From Spirochaetaceae bacterium (GTDB taxonomy: Bacteria > Spirochaetota > Spirochaetia > JABEVK01), in contig JAHFSN010000006.1 in the NCBI GenBank assembly GCA_023265735.1, positions 1-18,353 of the forward strand: DNA of 18,353 bases, written 5' to 3'. Below, in pieces: positions 7,416 to 13,886 of the stretch. Position 1 is the stretch's first letter. Each line of letters opens with the position of its first letter. The position numbers and the translations under genes were made by a program. Below the pieces are notes generated by a model. The model saw nothing but the letters and a program-made list of their open reading frames with translations, did no database searches and was not told the DNA's origin.

Positions 7416-7432
7416 TGTCTGCGTCGTAGACA
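7416..7432. promoter_or_regulatory. 17-bp near-palindrome, possible operator
   Basis: TGTCTGCGTCGTAGACA is symmetric about 7424 with seven of eight pairs matching; only the G/T pair at 7421/7427 fails. It has the size and shape of a dimeric-repressor site. It lies about 115 bases upstream of the fba -35, and no other promoter is evident close by, so its target is unknown. Confidence 0.3.
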
Positions 7433-7571
7433 TCAAAAAAAACCAAAAGTACCGCCTCGAAACCGACCTTCTTCGGGGAAGTAGACACAAAAACGCAGAC
7501 TTTAGGGCAATTTACGGAAAAACAGACAGGTTGGGGTTTGGGCAAGGAGGAGAAATTCCAAAGTCAAAAAA

Positions 7572-7591
7572 ACATCCACAAGTTATCCACA
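7572..7591 (+). promoter_or_regulatory. DnaA box 2 (consensus) with adjacent partial box
   Basis: An exact TTATCCACA at 7583-7591 is preceded 11 bases earlier by ACATCCACA (7572-7580, two mismatches), so ATCCACA repeats with one helical-turn spacing on the same strand. An A7 tract lies immediately before. Confidence 0.55.
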
Positions 7592-7636
7592 GGCTCAAAT
7601 CGGGGACGAGCTCGCGCCCACCGCTTCTGTCTGTTG

Positions 7637-9373
7637 TCAAGAGATCGTCGGGACCTTTCGACGGATTTTTTCCAGCAATTGGTCGAGACCTTCTCTCTTG
7701 TTGAGGAGAAAATCGTCCTCCTCGGCAGGGCGATGAAACGTCTCGTAGTCGGGGATGATGACCGCCCCTCGGTGGTCGTCCCTCTCCTTGGCTCGCAGGC
7801 TGGCGGTCCAGATCCGGCGTTCCTCCTCTAGGTAGGCCACGAGGTTTTGTTCCAGGGAGAAGTAGTCCAGGTTAATCCTGCGGAAGAGCCCCCGAAGCCA
7901 TTCGGCGTCGCACGGGACTCCATCGAGCTCCTGTTCGGCGAAGAGCTTCAACGCCGCGTACCGGAGAAATTCCCTGTAGGTCGCCAGAGCTTCCCGTCTG
8001 TCCTCTTCGAGCATGTAATTCTTGCCGACGGCAGCGATGTCGGCCTTGGTGTACACAGGTTTTCCCTCGATATTCGCCAGAAGGACACGGGCCTTCCACA
8101 ACTTTTCCACAATCTCGGGACGAAAGATCCGCAGATCGAAGGAATGGCGCCGCGCCCGGTTCCGAGCCTGGTACTTCGCCTCGTTGCGGAGAAGCAGGTA
8201 GACGTTCTCGCGAAGGACCCAGCCGGGAACCACGCGGTTGAGCCCCCTCGTCTCGGCGGTATCCAAGGGTTCATCGAGGAGGAGGGAGAAGGGCAAGGCG
8301 AGGCGCTGCGGCAGGGTCACGACGCCCGAGGCCAAAATGGTGTAGGGCGCGTCCTGAAAATTGGCGGGAAACTTGACGGCCGTGGCGAGGCCGAAGAAGG
8401 TTCCCTCCCCGGCCCACAGTTCTTGGTCCGGAGAACGGCTCGTGTGGTTGGAGCCGATGTTGGCTCCGTATCCGACGTTGCCCCGGCCTTCGGGCCACCA
8501 GGCGGCAATCAGAAGGCTCTGGTGATGGAACCCGACAAAGGGGCCGAGGAAGCAGGCCGTAACCTCTCCCCCTCCCACGATGGAGTTGGGTCCGATGAGA
8601 CTCTCCGAAACCAGGGCCTGCCTTTCAGATCCACTGTGCTCCAGAAGAATTGAGGAGTTGATCTGGGCCGATGAGTCGACTTCGCAGCCCCACTGAAGAA
8701 TGGTGTCTCGGAGTTGGACGCCGGGACCCAACCTCACGGGCTCTTCCATCGAGGAAAGGGTCGTGCAGTTTTCCATCCGCAAAACACCCCGAGCCGAGGT
8801 GCCGGGCCCGAGGAAGACCTGGTCGATTCCCGACGAGTCGATGACCTGCACGTCGTCGCACAACACGGATCTGTCGAAGAAGAGGGACTTGGCCAGCTTC
8901 CCCACCTGGGCGCGAAGGATGGGGTCGGAGAGGTATTGCTCACCGGCCTCTAGGGTCATGCCGTCCCAAATGCGAATTTCCCTTCCCGGTGTCTCGAGGC
9001 CGGCACGGATGACGGTTCCCGCCCCGAAATTAGTCGTCGCGGTGCAGTCGACCGTGGAGTTTCGGACCAGGGACCGGGCGCCGACGGTCAGCCGCCGAAG
9101 GGAGGGACAATGTTCGACCACGACGTCGGGACCGAGCTCAACGTCGGACAGGGAAGAGGCATAGACCTCTCCGGAGAGGACGACCCGGCCGGAAAAGCGG
9201 TTTCCGTGGACCCGCGTTGGGTCGAAACCTGGCCCTGCCAATACGAGAGCTCCCGGTCGCAGGAGATTTCCCTGCTTTTCGAGAAGGTGAAGCTCGTCTA
9301 GGTTGAGCGCACGGGCCGAGACTTTCCGGGACCGGAGAGCTTGGAGCGCGTCGCGAAGGGGACTCAAAAGCAT
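7637..9373 (-). CDS. DUF4954 family protein (left-handed beta-helix, acyltransferase-like fold)
   Basis: This 578-residue protein is recognised as DUF4954 from GANIGSNHTSRSPDQE (303-318), then GEGTFFGLATAVKFPANF, APYTILASGVVTLPQRLALPFSLL and the N-terminal GFDPTRVHGNRFSGRV. Residues about 60-365 are a run of short hydrophobic repeats (for example VELGPDVVVEHCPSLRRLTVGARSLVRNS) like the left-handed beta-helix of hexapeptide-repeat and nucleotide-sugar enzymes. Residues 370-578 look mostly helical and charged. There is no signal peptide. Function is unknown for the family. The start is the ATG at 9373, with AAGGA 6 bases upstream; the open frame runs 64 codons further (to 9565) but that part is basic, atypical and overlaps the divergent gene. 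No good terminator follows. Confidence 0.87.
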   Translation of the reverse strand: MLLSPLRDALQALRSRKVSARALNLDELHLLEKQGNLLRPGALVLAGPGFDPTRVHGNRFSGRVVLSGEVYASSLSDVELGPDVVVEHCPSLRRLTVGARSLVRNSTVDCTATTNFGAGTVIRAGLETPGREIRIWDGMTLEAGEQYLSDPILRAQVGKLAKSLFFDRSVLCDDVQVIDSSGIDQVFLGPGTSARGVLRMENCTTLSSMEEPVRLGPGVQLRDTILQWGCEVDSSAQINSSILLEHSGSERQALVSESLIGPNSIVGGGEVTACFLGPFVGFHHQSLLIAAWWPEGRGNVGYGANIGSNHTSRSPDQELWAGEGTFFGLATAVKFPANFQDAPYTILASGVVTLPQRLALPFSLLLDEPLDTAETRGLNRVVPGWVLRENVYLLLRNEAKYQARNRARRHSFDLRIFRPEIVEKLWKARVLLANIEGKPVYTKADIAAVGKNYMLEEDRREALATYREFLRYAALKLFAEQELDGVPCDAEWLRGLFRRINLDYFSLEQNLVAYLEEERRIWTASLRAKERDDHRGAVIIPDYETFHRPAEEDDFLLNKREGLDQLLEKIRRKVPTIS

Positions 9374-9385
9374 GCGATTCCTTGT

Positions 9386-9414
9386 TTGACAAAGGTGGAA
9401 TGGCTCCCTAGAAT
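9386..9414 (+). promoter_or_regulatory. sigma70-type promoter of the DUF1361-cdd operon
   Basis: Perfect TTGACA (9386-9391), spacer of 17 bases, TAGAAT (9409-9414, 5 of 6). The predicted start is near 9421. The -35 sits 12 bases from the start codon of the divergent DUF4954 gene. Confidence 0.75.
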
Positions 9415-9439
9415 AACCCGGAAACGGCCCCTTGATCAG
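9410..9439 (-). promoter_or_regulatory. possible overlapping divergent promoter of the DUF4954 gene
   Basis: On the minus strand, CTGATC (plus 9434-9439) and TATTCT (plus 9410-9415) are 18 bases apart. The -10 is the complement of the -10 of the opposite promoter, so the two would compete for polymerase. It is a weak match, proposed mainly from position. Confidence 0.25.
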
Positions 9440-9473
9440 GGTCTTTTCCCGTGGGAGCCAAGATTTGCCCGAA

Positions 9474-10178
9474 ATGAGACTGAATACCCCGTGGAAATCG
9501 GTTCTTCTTTTTCTGGGTGCCCTCGGGGCCTGCCTGGGGCTCCTTGCCCTGAGGTTTCTGTTCACGGGTCACTTTTCGTACTTCTTCCTCGCCCGAAATC
9601 TGTTCCTCGGGTTGATTCCTCTGGGTGTCGCCTCCGTGGCACTTCTGATCGAGCGGCAAAATTGGAAGTTCTGGGGCCGGTTCTCGTTGGTGCTGCTCAC
9701 CTTCCTTTGGCTGCTCTTCTTTCCTAACTCTTCCTACATCTTCACCGATTTCATCCACCTGATTCAGAGAGGGCTGGACACAGACAACCCCAATGCCCGG
9801 GGCCTCGACAACATGCTGGTTTGGTTCGATCTGTTGAACCGCTCGCTCTTTGCCTTCGTCGGCCACCTGATGGGGCTTGCTTCCCTCTACGTGATGCACA
9901 GCCTCTGGAAAAAGGAGTTCGGGCGATGGCAGGGCTGGCTCTGCGTCGTGCTCTCTTGCTGGGCTGCCGGGTACGGCATCTTCATCGGAAGGTTTGTCCG
10001 CTGGAGCTCCTGGCATCTCTTCACCAGGGCCGAACAGACCTGGCAGAGCCTGGCCGAGAACCTGGGCGCCGTGGACGCGTGGCTCTTCTCGTCGGGGTTT
10101 GCCGCATTCCTGTTGGTGAGCTACTTCTTTGTGTATCTTTTCAAGAAGCATCTGTACGTGTCCAAGGAGTCTTCATGA
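9474..10178 (+). CDS. DUF1361 family membrane protein
   Basis: This 234-residue integral membrane protein has about six hydrophobic helices (roughly 9-29, 36-60, 69-84, 124-142, 153-173 and 203-223). It is recognised as DUF1361 by FPNSSYIFTDFIHL (83-96), WFDLLNRSLFAFVGHLMGL and GIFIGRFVRWSSWHL (168-182). No biochemical role is established for the family. ATG 9474 is preferred because it opens directly into the first helix. A TTG at 9432 is an alternative start; neither has a strong ribosome site. A good promoter lies 60-90 bases upstream. Its stop overlaps the cytidine deaminase start (ATGA), so the two are cotranscribed and probably translationally coupled. Confidence 0.85.
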   Translation: MRLNTPWKSVLLFLGALGACLGLLALRFLFTGHFSYFFLARNLFLGLIPLGVASVALLIERQNWKFWGRFSLVLLTFLWLLFFPNSSYIFTDFIHLIQRGLDTDNPNARGLDNMLVWFDLLNRSLFAFVGHLMGLASLYVMHSLWKKEFGRWQGWLCVVLSCWAAGYGIFIGRFVRWSSWHLFTRAEQTWQSLAENLGAVDAWLFSSGFAAFLLVSYFFVYLFKKHLYVSKESS

Positions 10179-10588
10179 CCGACCTCACCCGCGCCGTGGC
10201 GGTGGCCACCGATGCGCGCCACCACTCCTATTCTCCGTATTCGCATTTTGCCGTGGGCGCGGCGCTGAAGCTCAAGGATCGGGAGGTCTACGTCCCCGGC
10301 TGCAATGTGGAAAACGCCAGCTTCGGAGGCACCTGGTGCGCCGAGAGGTCGGCGGTCGTGGCGGCGATCAGCCAGTACGGCCGGGTCGAGTTTGAGTCGC
10401 TGACCGTGGTGACGGACACCGACCCGCCGGCGTACCCCTGCGCGTTCTGCCGAGGCGTCCTTGTCGAGTTTTGCGGACCCGACTTTCCCATCTACCTCGC
10501 CAACCCCGATGGGGTGAAGATCACGACGCGCTTGGGCGACATCCTGCCCCACCCGTTCAAGCTTCTGCCGGAAACCTCCGGGTCATAA
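10175..10588 (+). CDS. cdd: cytidine deaminase
   Basis: This 137-residue cytosolic enzyme hydrolyses cytidine and deoxycytidine to uridine and deoxyuridine in pyrimidine salvage. Zinc and catalytic residues are visible: C55 and E57 in TWCAERSAV, and C89 and C92 in PCAFCRGVL. The nucleoside-site NVENASFGG (44-52) and YSPYSHFAVGAAL (19-31) are also present. The usual PCGxCRQ motif reads PCAFCRG here, with Gly for Gln; the zinc ligands are intact. The length is that of the tetrameric homologs. The start ATG 10175 has AAGGAG 6 bases before it, which rules out the 118-codon upstream open extension through the DUF1361 gene. The 3' end overlaps the convergent GNAT gene by 32 bases. Confidence 0.94.
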   Translation: MTDLTRAVAVATDARHHSYSPYSHFAVGAALKLKDREVYVPGCNVENASFGGTWCAERSAVVAAISQYGRVEFESLTVVTDTDPPAYPCAFCRGVLVEFCGPDFPIYLANPDGVKITTRLGDILPHPFKLLPETSGS

Positions 10589-11102
10589 CGAGGGCGTCTC
10601 CGAGGGGGCCGCCCTCGGGCCGAAAGAACGCCGGGAGTCGGGCGGTCTCAACGAAGCCGTCGTCCCCGTAGATTCTTCGGGCGGCGGTCCAATGCTCATT
10701 TACGATGAGAACGGCGGACGTGAGCTGGGGAAAGTCGTCTGCGAGCCTTTCGAGGCTTCGTCGGAAGAGCGCCCGCCCGGTCCCGCCCCGGTACGACGCC
10801 GCCACGGTCATGGAGGCAACATAGAGAGTATGCCCCCGGGGGTCGAGCCAGGTCCCAATGTCGTGGCCTAGGTCAAACCGGGACTCGTTCTGAAGGTCCC
10901 AGTCTTTCCAGATTTCTGCGCAGAGGTAGCCCATCGCGGCCTGACCCGCCGGCCGTGCCAGCAGAAAGCCCTCGGGGAAGGCCCGGATCCGGCGCTCAAA
11001 GACCGCCCGCGACTCCCGAATTCCCGGGGGAAAACCCTCGTCTTCCAGGCCCATGACCTGGTCTAGGTCGGCGACCGAAGCCCGCTCCAGCAGGAAATCC
11101 AT
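10557..11102 (-). CDS. GNAT family N-acetyltransferase
   Basis: This 181-residue protein has the GNAT fold, transferring an acetyl group from acetyl-CoA to an amine. The acetyl-CoA pyrophosphate loop (motif A) reads VAASYRGGTGRAL (100-112), after the strand HTLYVASMTV. A motif-B-like region (VLIVNEHWTAARRIYGDDGF, 131-150) ends in the usual late-fold aromatic. The N-terminus LLERASVADLDQVMGLEDEGF is typical of the family opening. The substrate cannot be read from sequence. It is divergent from purU with only 36 bases between the two starts, so the two promoters must overlap each other or the coding ends. Its 3' end overlaps cdd by 32 bases on the opposite strand. Confidence 0.87.
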   Translation of the reverse strand: MDFLLERASVADLDQVMGLEDEGFPPGIRESRAVFERRIRAFPEGFLLARPAGQAAMGYLCAEIWKDWDLQNESRFDLGHDIGTWLDPRGHTLYVASMTVAASYRGGTGRALFRRSLERLADDFPQLTSAVLIVNEHWTAARRIYGDDGFVETARLPAFFRPEGGPLGDALVMTRRFPAEA

Positions 11103-11138
11103 GGCGGCATCTTGACCGCTCTAGGGGCCTCGGTCAAG

Positions 11139-11999
11139 ATGATCCGCATGATCCGTCCTGACTTCACGCTGACTGTCACCTGCCCCGACCAGAAGGGCAT
11201 CATTGCCGCTGTCACTCAGACCATTGCTGTGGGAGGCGGGAACATCCTCAACCTCAGCCAGCATACGGCCGTCGACATCAACACCTTCCTGCTGAAGGCG
11301 GATTTCTCGGTGGACGAACACTTTCAGCGCCCCGACTTCGAGGCGGCCTTCCAGGAAGTGGCGACCCGCTTCCAAATGGAGTGGCAGCTCCACGACAAGG
11401 TCACGAAACCCCGGGTGGCCATCCTCGTCAGCAAGACTAGCCACTGCCTCTACGAACTCCTTCTCAAGCACCAAGACGGCGAGCTCCCCTGCGAGTTTCC
11501 CGTGATCGTGGCCAACCATCCCGACCTAGCGGCGGTGGCCACCCAGTTCCATATCCCCTTCTTCCAGGTCGACGTGGCCAAAGGAAAATCCGATTACGAA
11601 GCGGACGTCCAGAAAATTCTGGAGGATTACCGTATCGATACCGTCGTCCTGGCGCGCTACATGCAGATCCTCAGCCCTGAGTTCACCCGTCGATGGGCCT
11701 TTCGGGTGATCAACATCCACCACGGCTTTCTTCCGGCCTTCATGGGGGCCAAACCTTACCACCAAGCTTGGCACCGGGGCGTGAAGATCATCGGCGCCAC
11801 GGCCCACTTTGCCAACGAGAATCTCGACCAGGGACCGATCATTTGTCAGGATACGATTCAAGTGGCCGACACCTGCTCGATCGCGGAATTCGTCCAGATG
11901 GGCAAGGACGTAGAACGAAAAGTCCTCTTTGAGGCCCTCAAACGCTTCCTCAACCGCCAGGTCTTCGTCTACGGCGGCCGCACCTTCATCCTGCCATGA
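11139..11999 (+). CDS. purU: formyltetrahydrofolate deformylase PurU
   Basis: This 286-residue enzyme hydrolyses 10-formyltetrahydrofolate to formate and tetrahydrofolate. It balances one-carbon pools and supplies formate for PurT-type purine synthesis. An N-terminal ACT domain (about 8-80, opening FTLTVTCPDQKGIIAAVT) is followed by a formyltransferase-fold domain with the catalytic N192-H194-D230 set in INIHHGFLPAF and NENLDQGPII. PYHQAWHRGVKIIGATAHF is the PurU signature. The start is uncertain: ATG 11139 has AGGGG about 11 bases upstream, ATG 11148 is possible, and a TTG at 11112 would add nine residues before the ACT domain. The stop overlaps the downstream SDR start (ATGA), so this is the first gene of a purU-SDR operon that may include the deacetylase. 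Confidence 0.95.
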   Translation: MIRMIRPDFTLTVTCPDQKGIIAAVTQTIAVGGGNILNLSQHTAVDINTFLLKADFSVDEHFQRPDFEAAFQEVATRFQMEWQLHDKVTKPRVAILVSKTSHCLYELLLKHQDGELPCEFPVIVANHPDLAAVATQFHIPFFQVDVAKGKSDYEADVQKILEDYRIDTVVLARYMQILSPEFTRRWAFRVINIHHGFLPAFMGAKPYHQAWHRGVKIIGATAHFANENLDQGPIICQDTIQVADTCSIAEFVQMGKDVERKVLFEALKRFLNRQVFVYGGRTFILP

Positions 12000-12811
12000 C
12001 CCTTTCGAAGGCCCTGGACCAGAAGATTGTCCTCGTGACGGGCTCGTCTCGGGGAATTGGCCGCGAGATCGCCAGGCAGGCCCTGGAAGCCGGTGCCAAG
12101 GTGGTGCTTAACGGACGAAACCCTGCTACCCTCGAAGTCACAAGGTCGAGCCTGGGCCACCTGGACCGAACAATGGCCATCGTGGCCGACCTCACCCAGC
12201 CCGAGGAAGCCGAATACCTGGTGGCGGCAACGCTGACGGCCTGGGGCCGCATTGATTTTCTGATCAACAATGCGGGACTGTCGATGCGGGGGCCCTTCGC
12301 GGAGCTCACTCCGACCACGGTGCGGACCATGATCGAAGCCAACTTTTCTTCGGCCGTGTGGACGACTTTGGCCGCCCTCCCCTCCCTCCGAGCGTCGAAA
12401 GGACGAGTCACCTTCGTCTCCAGCTTGGCGGGGCTGGGAGGTTTTCCGGGAGTCAGCCTCTACTCGGCGTCCAAAATGGCCCTCGAGGCTCTCCATGGCA
12501 GCGTGGGTGCCGAGGAACGATCCTCGGGGGTATCCACCCGGCTGATCTATCTTCCGTTCACGGAGAATGACTCGGACAAGACGGTTCTCGACGCCCAGGG
12601 GAACCCCTTCTTCCATGAGCGCAGGTGGGTCCTCACCCAGCCGAAGGCCGCCCAATGGATTCTGAGAGCCACGGTCGGCCGTCGGAGGACCACGGTCCTC
12701 ACCGGGGCCGGGGCCGCCCTGGTCTGGGCACGGTTCCTTATCCCAGGAATTCTCTTCTGTTGGCTCTCCCGGTCGGAGGGGCGTCTTCACAGGGTCAGTC
12801 GCGGTTCTTGA
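11996..12811 (+). CDS. short-chain dehydrogenase/reductase (SDR) with hydrophobic C-terminus
   Basis: This 271-residue Rossmann-fold NAD(P)-dependent oxidoreductase of the classical SDR family has cofactor motif TGSSRGIG (15-22), NNAG (91-94), N116, S143 in VSSLAG, and catalytic YSASK (Y156, K160). R41 after strand 2 (LNGRNP) favours NADP. Residues 235-258 form a long hydrophobic stretch (VLTGAGAALVWARFLIPGIL) that could attach the protein to the membrane, as in several lipid- or steroid-type SDRs. This is an inference only. The substrate is unknown. The start ATG overlaps the purU stop by 4 bases. The deacetylase gene follows after 44 bases that contain a palindrome. Confidence 0.9.
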   Translation: MTLSKALDQKIVLVTGSSRGIGREIARQALEAGAKVVLNGRNPATLEVTRSSLGHLDRTMAIVADLTQPEEAEYLVAATLTAWGRIDFLINNAGLSMRGPFAELTPTTVRTMIEANFSSAVWTTLAALPSLRASKGRVTFVSSLAGLGGFPGVSLYSASKMALEALHGSVGAEERSSGVSTRLIYLPFTENDSDKTVLDAQGNPFFHERRWVLTQPKAAQWILRATVGRRRTTVLTGAGAALVWARFLIPGILFCWLSRSEGRLHRVSRGS

Positions 12812-12824
12812 CCCAGACGGCAAT

Positions 12825-12839
12825 CTGATCCAGGATCAG
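12825..12839. promoter_or_regulatory. 15-bp perfect palindrome upstream of the deacetylase gene
   Basis: CTGATCC-A-GGATCAG is a perfect 7+1+7 palindrome 16 bases before the deacetylase start. A TTGACC at 12808-12813 stands 17 bases before a poor -10 (CAGGAT, 12831-12836) that lies inside it, as an operator would. It could equally be a small RNA hairpin next to the ribosome site. Confidence 0.3.
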
Positions 12840-12855
12840 GCGAGGTTACAGATAC

Positions 12856-13878
12856 ATGGTCCTGACCGATTCGCGGCTTCATCTGCAGTACACCGACTAC
12901 GGCATCCTCATCCCGATCCGCACTTCCAAGGTGACCAAGGTCCTGGCACATCTCTCGGCGGCTCCCGCCCTGGACGGTCTTTCCTGGAAACTGGACGGAA
13001 TCACCGAACCCGTGGACCGAGCCGCCCTTGAGAGGGTCCACACCAAGGACTATGTCGAACGTCTCTACGGGCCCCGCCTCAAGGACGAGATCCTTCGCGC
13101 CTACGAGCTCATCGATGCCGAGGGCAACCATCACCGCTACGCCCCCGAAACCGCCGTGAAGCCTCTCTCCCAATTCTTCGAGGAGGTGGCCCTCCTCCAT
13201 GTGGCAGGGACGACCCAGACCTGCCGGCTCGCCCTGGAGCGCGGATGGGCGTTCTTCACGGGCGGAGGTATGCACCACGGGCATTCTGACCGCGGCACAG
13301 GATTCTGCCTCGTGAACGATTTGGTGATTGCTGTCCGGACACTCCAGGCCGAGGGACGAGTTCGGGACGCATGGATCATCGACATCGACGCTCACAAGGG
13401 AGACGGCACGGCCTCCCTGACAGCGGGAGACCAAAGCATCCTTACCCTCAGCATCCACATGGCTCAGGGCTGGCCCCTGGACCCCGAAACAGCCACGGAA
13501 CGGGGGCTCGACAACCCCAGCCTCGTCCCCAGCGATGTCGACATTGCCCAGGAGCCCGGGGAAGACGCCGAGTACCTCCCCCGGTTGGCCCAGGGGTTGG
13601 AAGAGCTTCGGGCCCTGGCGCTGGAGAGAAACGGAAGGCTGCCGGACCTCGTGCTGGTGGTGGACGGGGCCGATCCCTACGAAAAGGACGAGCTGCCCTC
13701 AACGGCGACCATGCGCCTCACCCTGGCGCAAATGCTCGAGCGCGACCTGCTGGTCGACCGCTTCCTCACGAAGCTGAAGCTGCCCTCGGCGTGGGTCAAC
13801 GCCGGCGGGTACGGTGATCACGTCTGGGAAGTTTACGCTCAGTTCCTCGAAAAGGTGCTCCCGGAAAAGCTAAGCTAG
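12856..13878 (+). CDS. histone-deacetylase-superfamily amide hydrolase
   Basis: This 340-residue zinc amidohydrolase of the HDAC/AcuC/acetylpolyamine-amidohydrolase superfamily removes acetyl groups from amines. Active-site elements are all present: tandem H140-H141 (GGGMHHGHSDRGTGFCLVND), zinc ligands D178 and H180 with charge-relay D176 and D183 (DIDAHKGDGT), third zinc ligand D273 (VDGADPYEKDEL), and Y319 in NAGGYG. Bacterial members act on acetylated polyamines, acetoin-pathway enzymes or other small amides; which applies here is unknown. The ATG at 12856 is preceded by GAGG about 12 bases away. It may be the third gene of the purU operon or have its own palindrome-marked promoter. Its stop shares CTAG with the convergent hydrolase gene. 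Confidence 0.92.
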   Translation: MVLTDSRLHLQYTDYGILIPIRTSKVTKVLAHLSAAPALDGLSWKLDGITEPVDRAALERVHTKDYVERLYGPRLKDEILRAYELIDAEGNHHRYAPETAVKPLSQFFEEVALLHVAGTTQTCRLALERGWAFFTGGGMHHGHSDRGTGFCLVNDLVIAVRTLQAEGRVRDAWIIDIDAHKGDGTASLTAGDQSILTLSIHMAQGWPLDPETATERGLDNPSLVPSDVDIAQEPGEDAEYLPRLAQGLEELRALALERNGRLPDLVLVVDGADPYEKDELPSTATMRLTLAQMLERDLLVDRFLTKLKLPSAWVNAGGYGDHVWEVYAQFLEKVLPEKLS

Positions 13879-13886
13879 AGCTTTTC
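13864..13886. terminator. possible bidirectional terminator over the shared stops
   Basis: GAAAAGCT (13864-13871) and AGCTTTTC (13879-13886) flank a 7-base loop that contains the overlapping stop codons of two convergent genes. Each strand therefore ends in a short T run. An alternative 10-bp pair, CCTCGAAAAG (13845-13854) with CTTTTCGAGG (13881-13890), competes for the same arm. The T runs are only four bases, so efficiency is doubtful. Confidence 0.35.

Larger units (their letters stand above)
7303..7636. other. gene-free, lower-GC region with DnaA boxes and inverted repeats
   Basis: This is the longest stretch without a gene in the window, between the fba promoter and the 3' end of the DUF4954 gene. 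I see no credible ORF or RNA gene. GC is about 43% and 50% in the two 60-base blocks 7381-7440 and 7441-7500, clearly below the flanking genes. It holds two perfect TTATCCACA boxes, several A-tracts (7433-7442, 7566-7572) and inverted repeats: CCCCAACC 7322-7329 with GGTTGGGG 7529-7536; GTCTGCGT 7417-7424 with ACGCAGAC 7493-7500; AACAGACAG 7521-7529 with CTGTCTGTT 7627-7635. GTAGACA occurs twice in direct orientation (7426, 7481). A regulatory or replication-related role is possible but unproven. Confidence 0.5.

Noticed and set aside
8103..8111. TTTTCCACA, a one-mismatch DnaA box inside the DUF4954 gene
   Set aside because: A single mismatched box in coding sequence is expected by chance and is 510 bases from the intergenic cluster.
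9376..9565. N-terminal extension of the DUF4954 gene by 64 codons
   Set aside because: The extension is Arg/Pro-rich, overlaps the divergent promoters and DUF1361 start, and the internal ATG at 9373 has a good ribosome site and begins family-like sequence.
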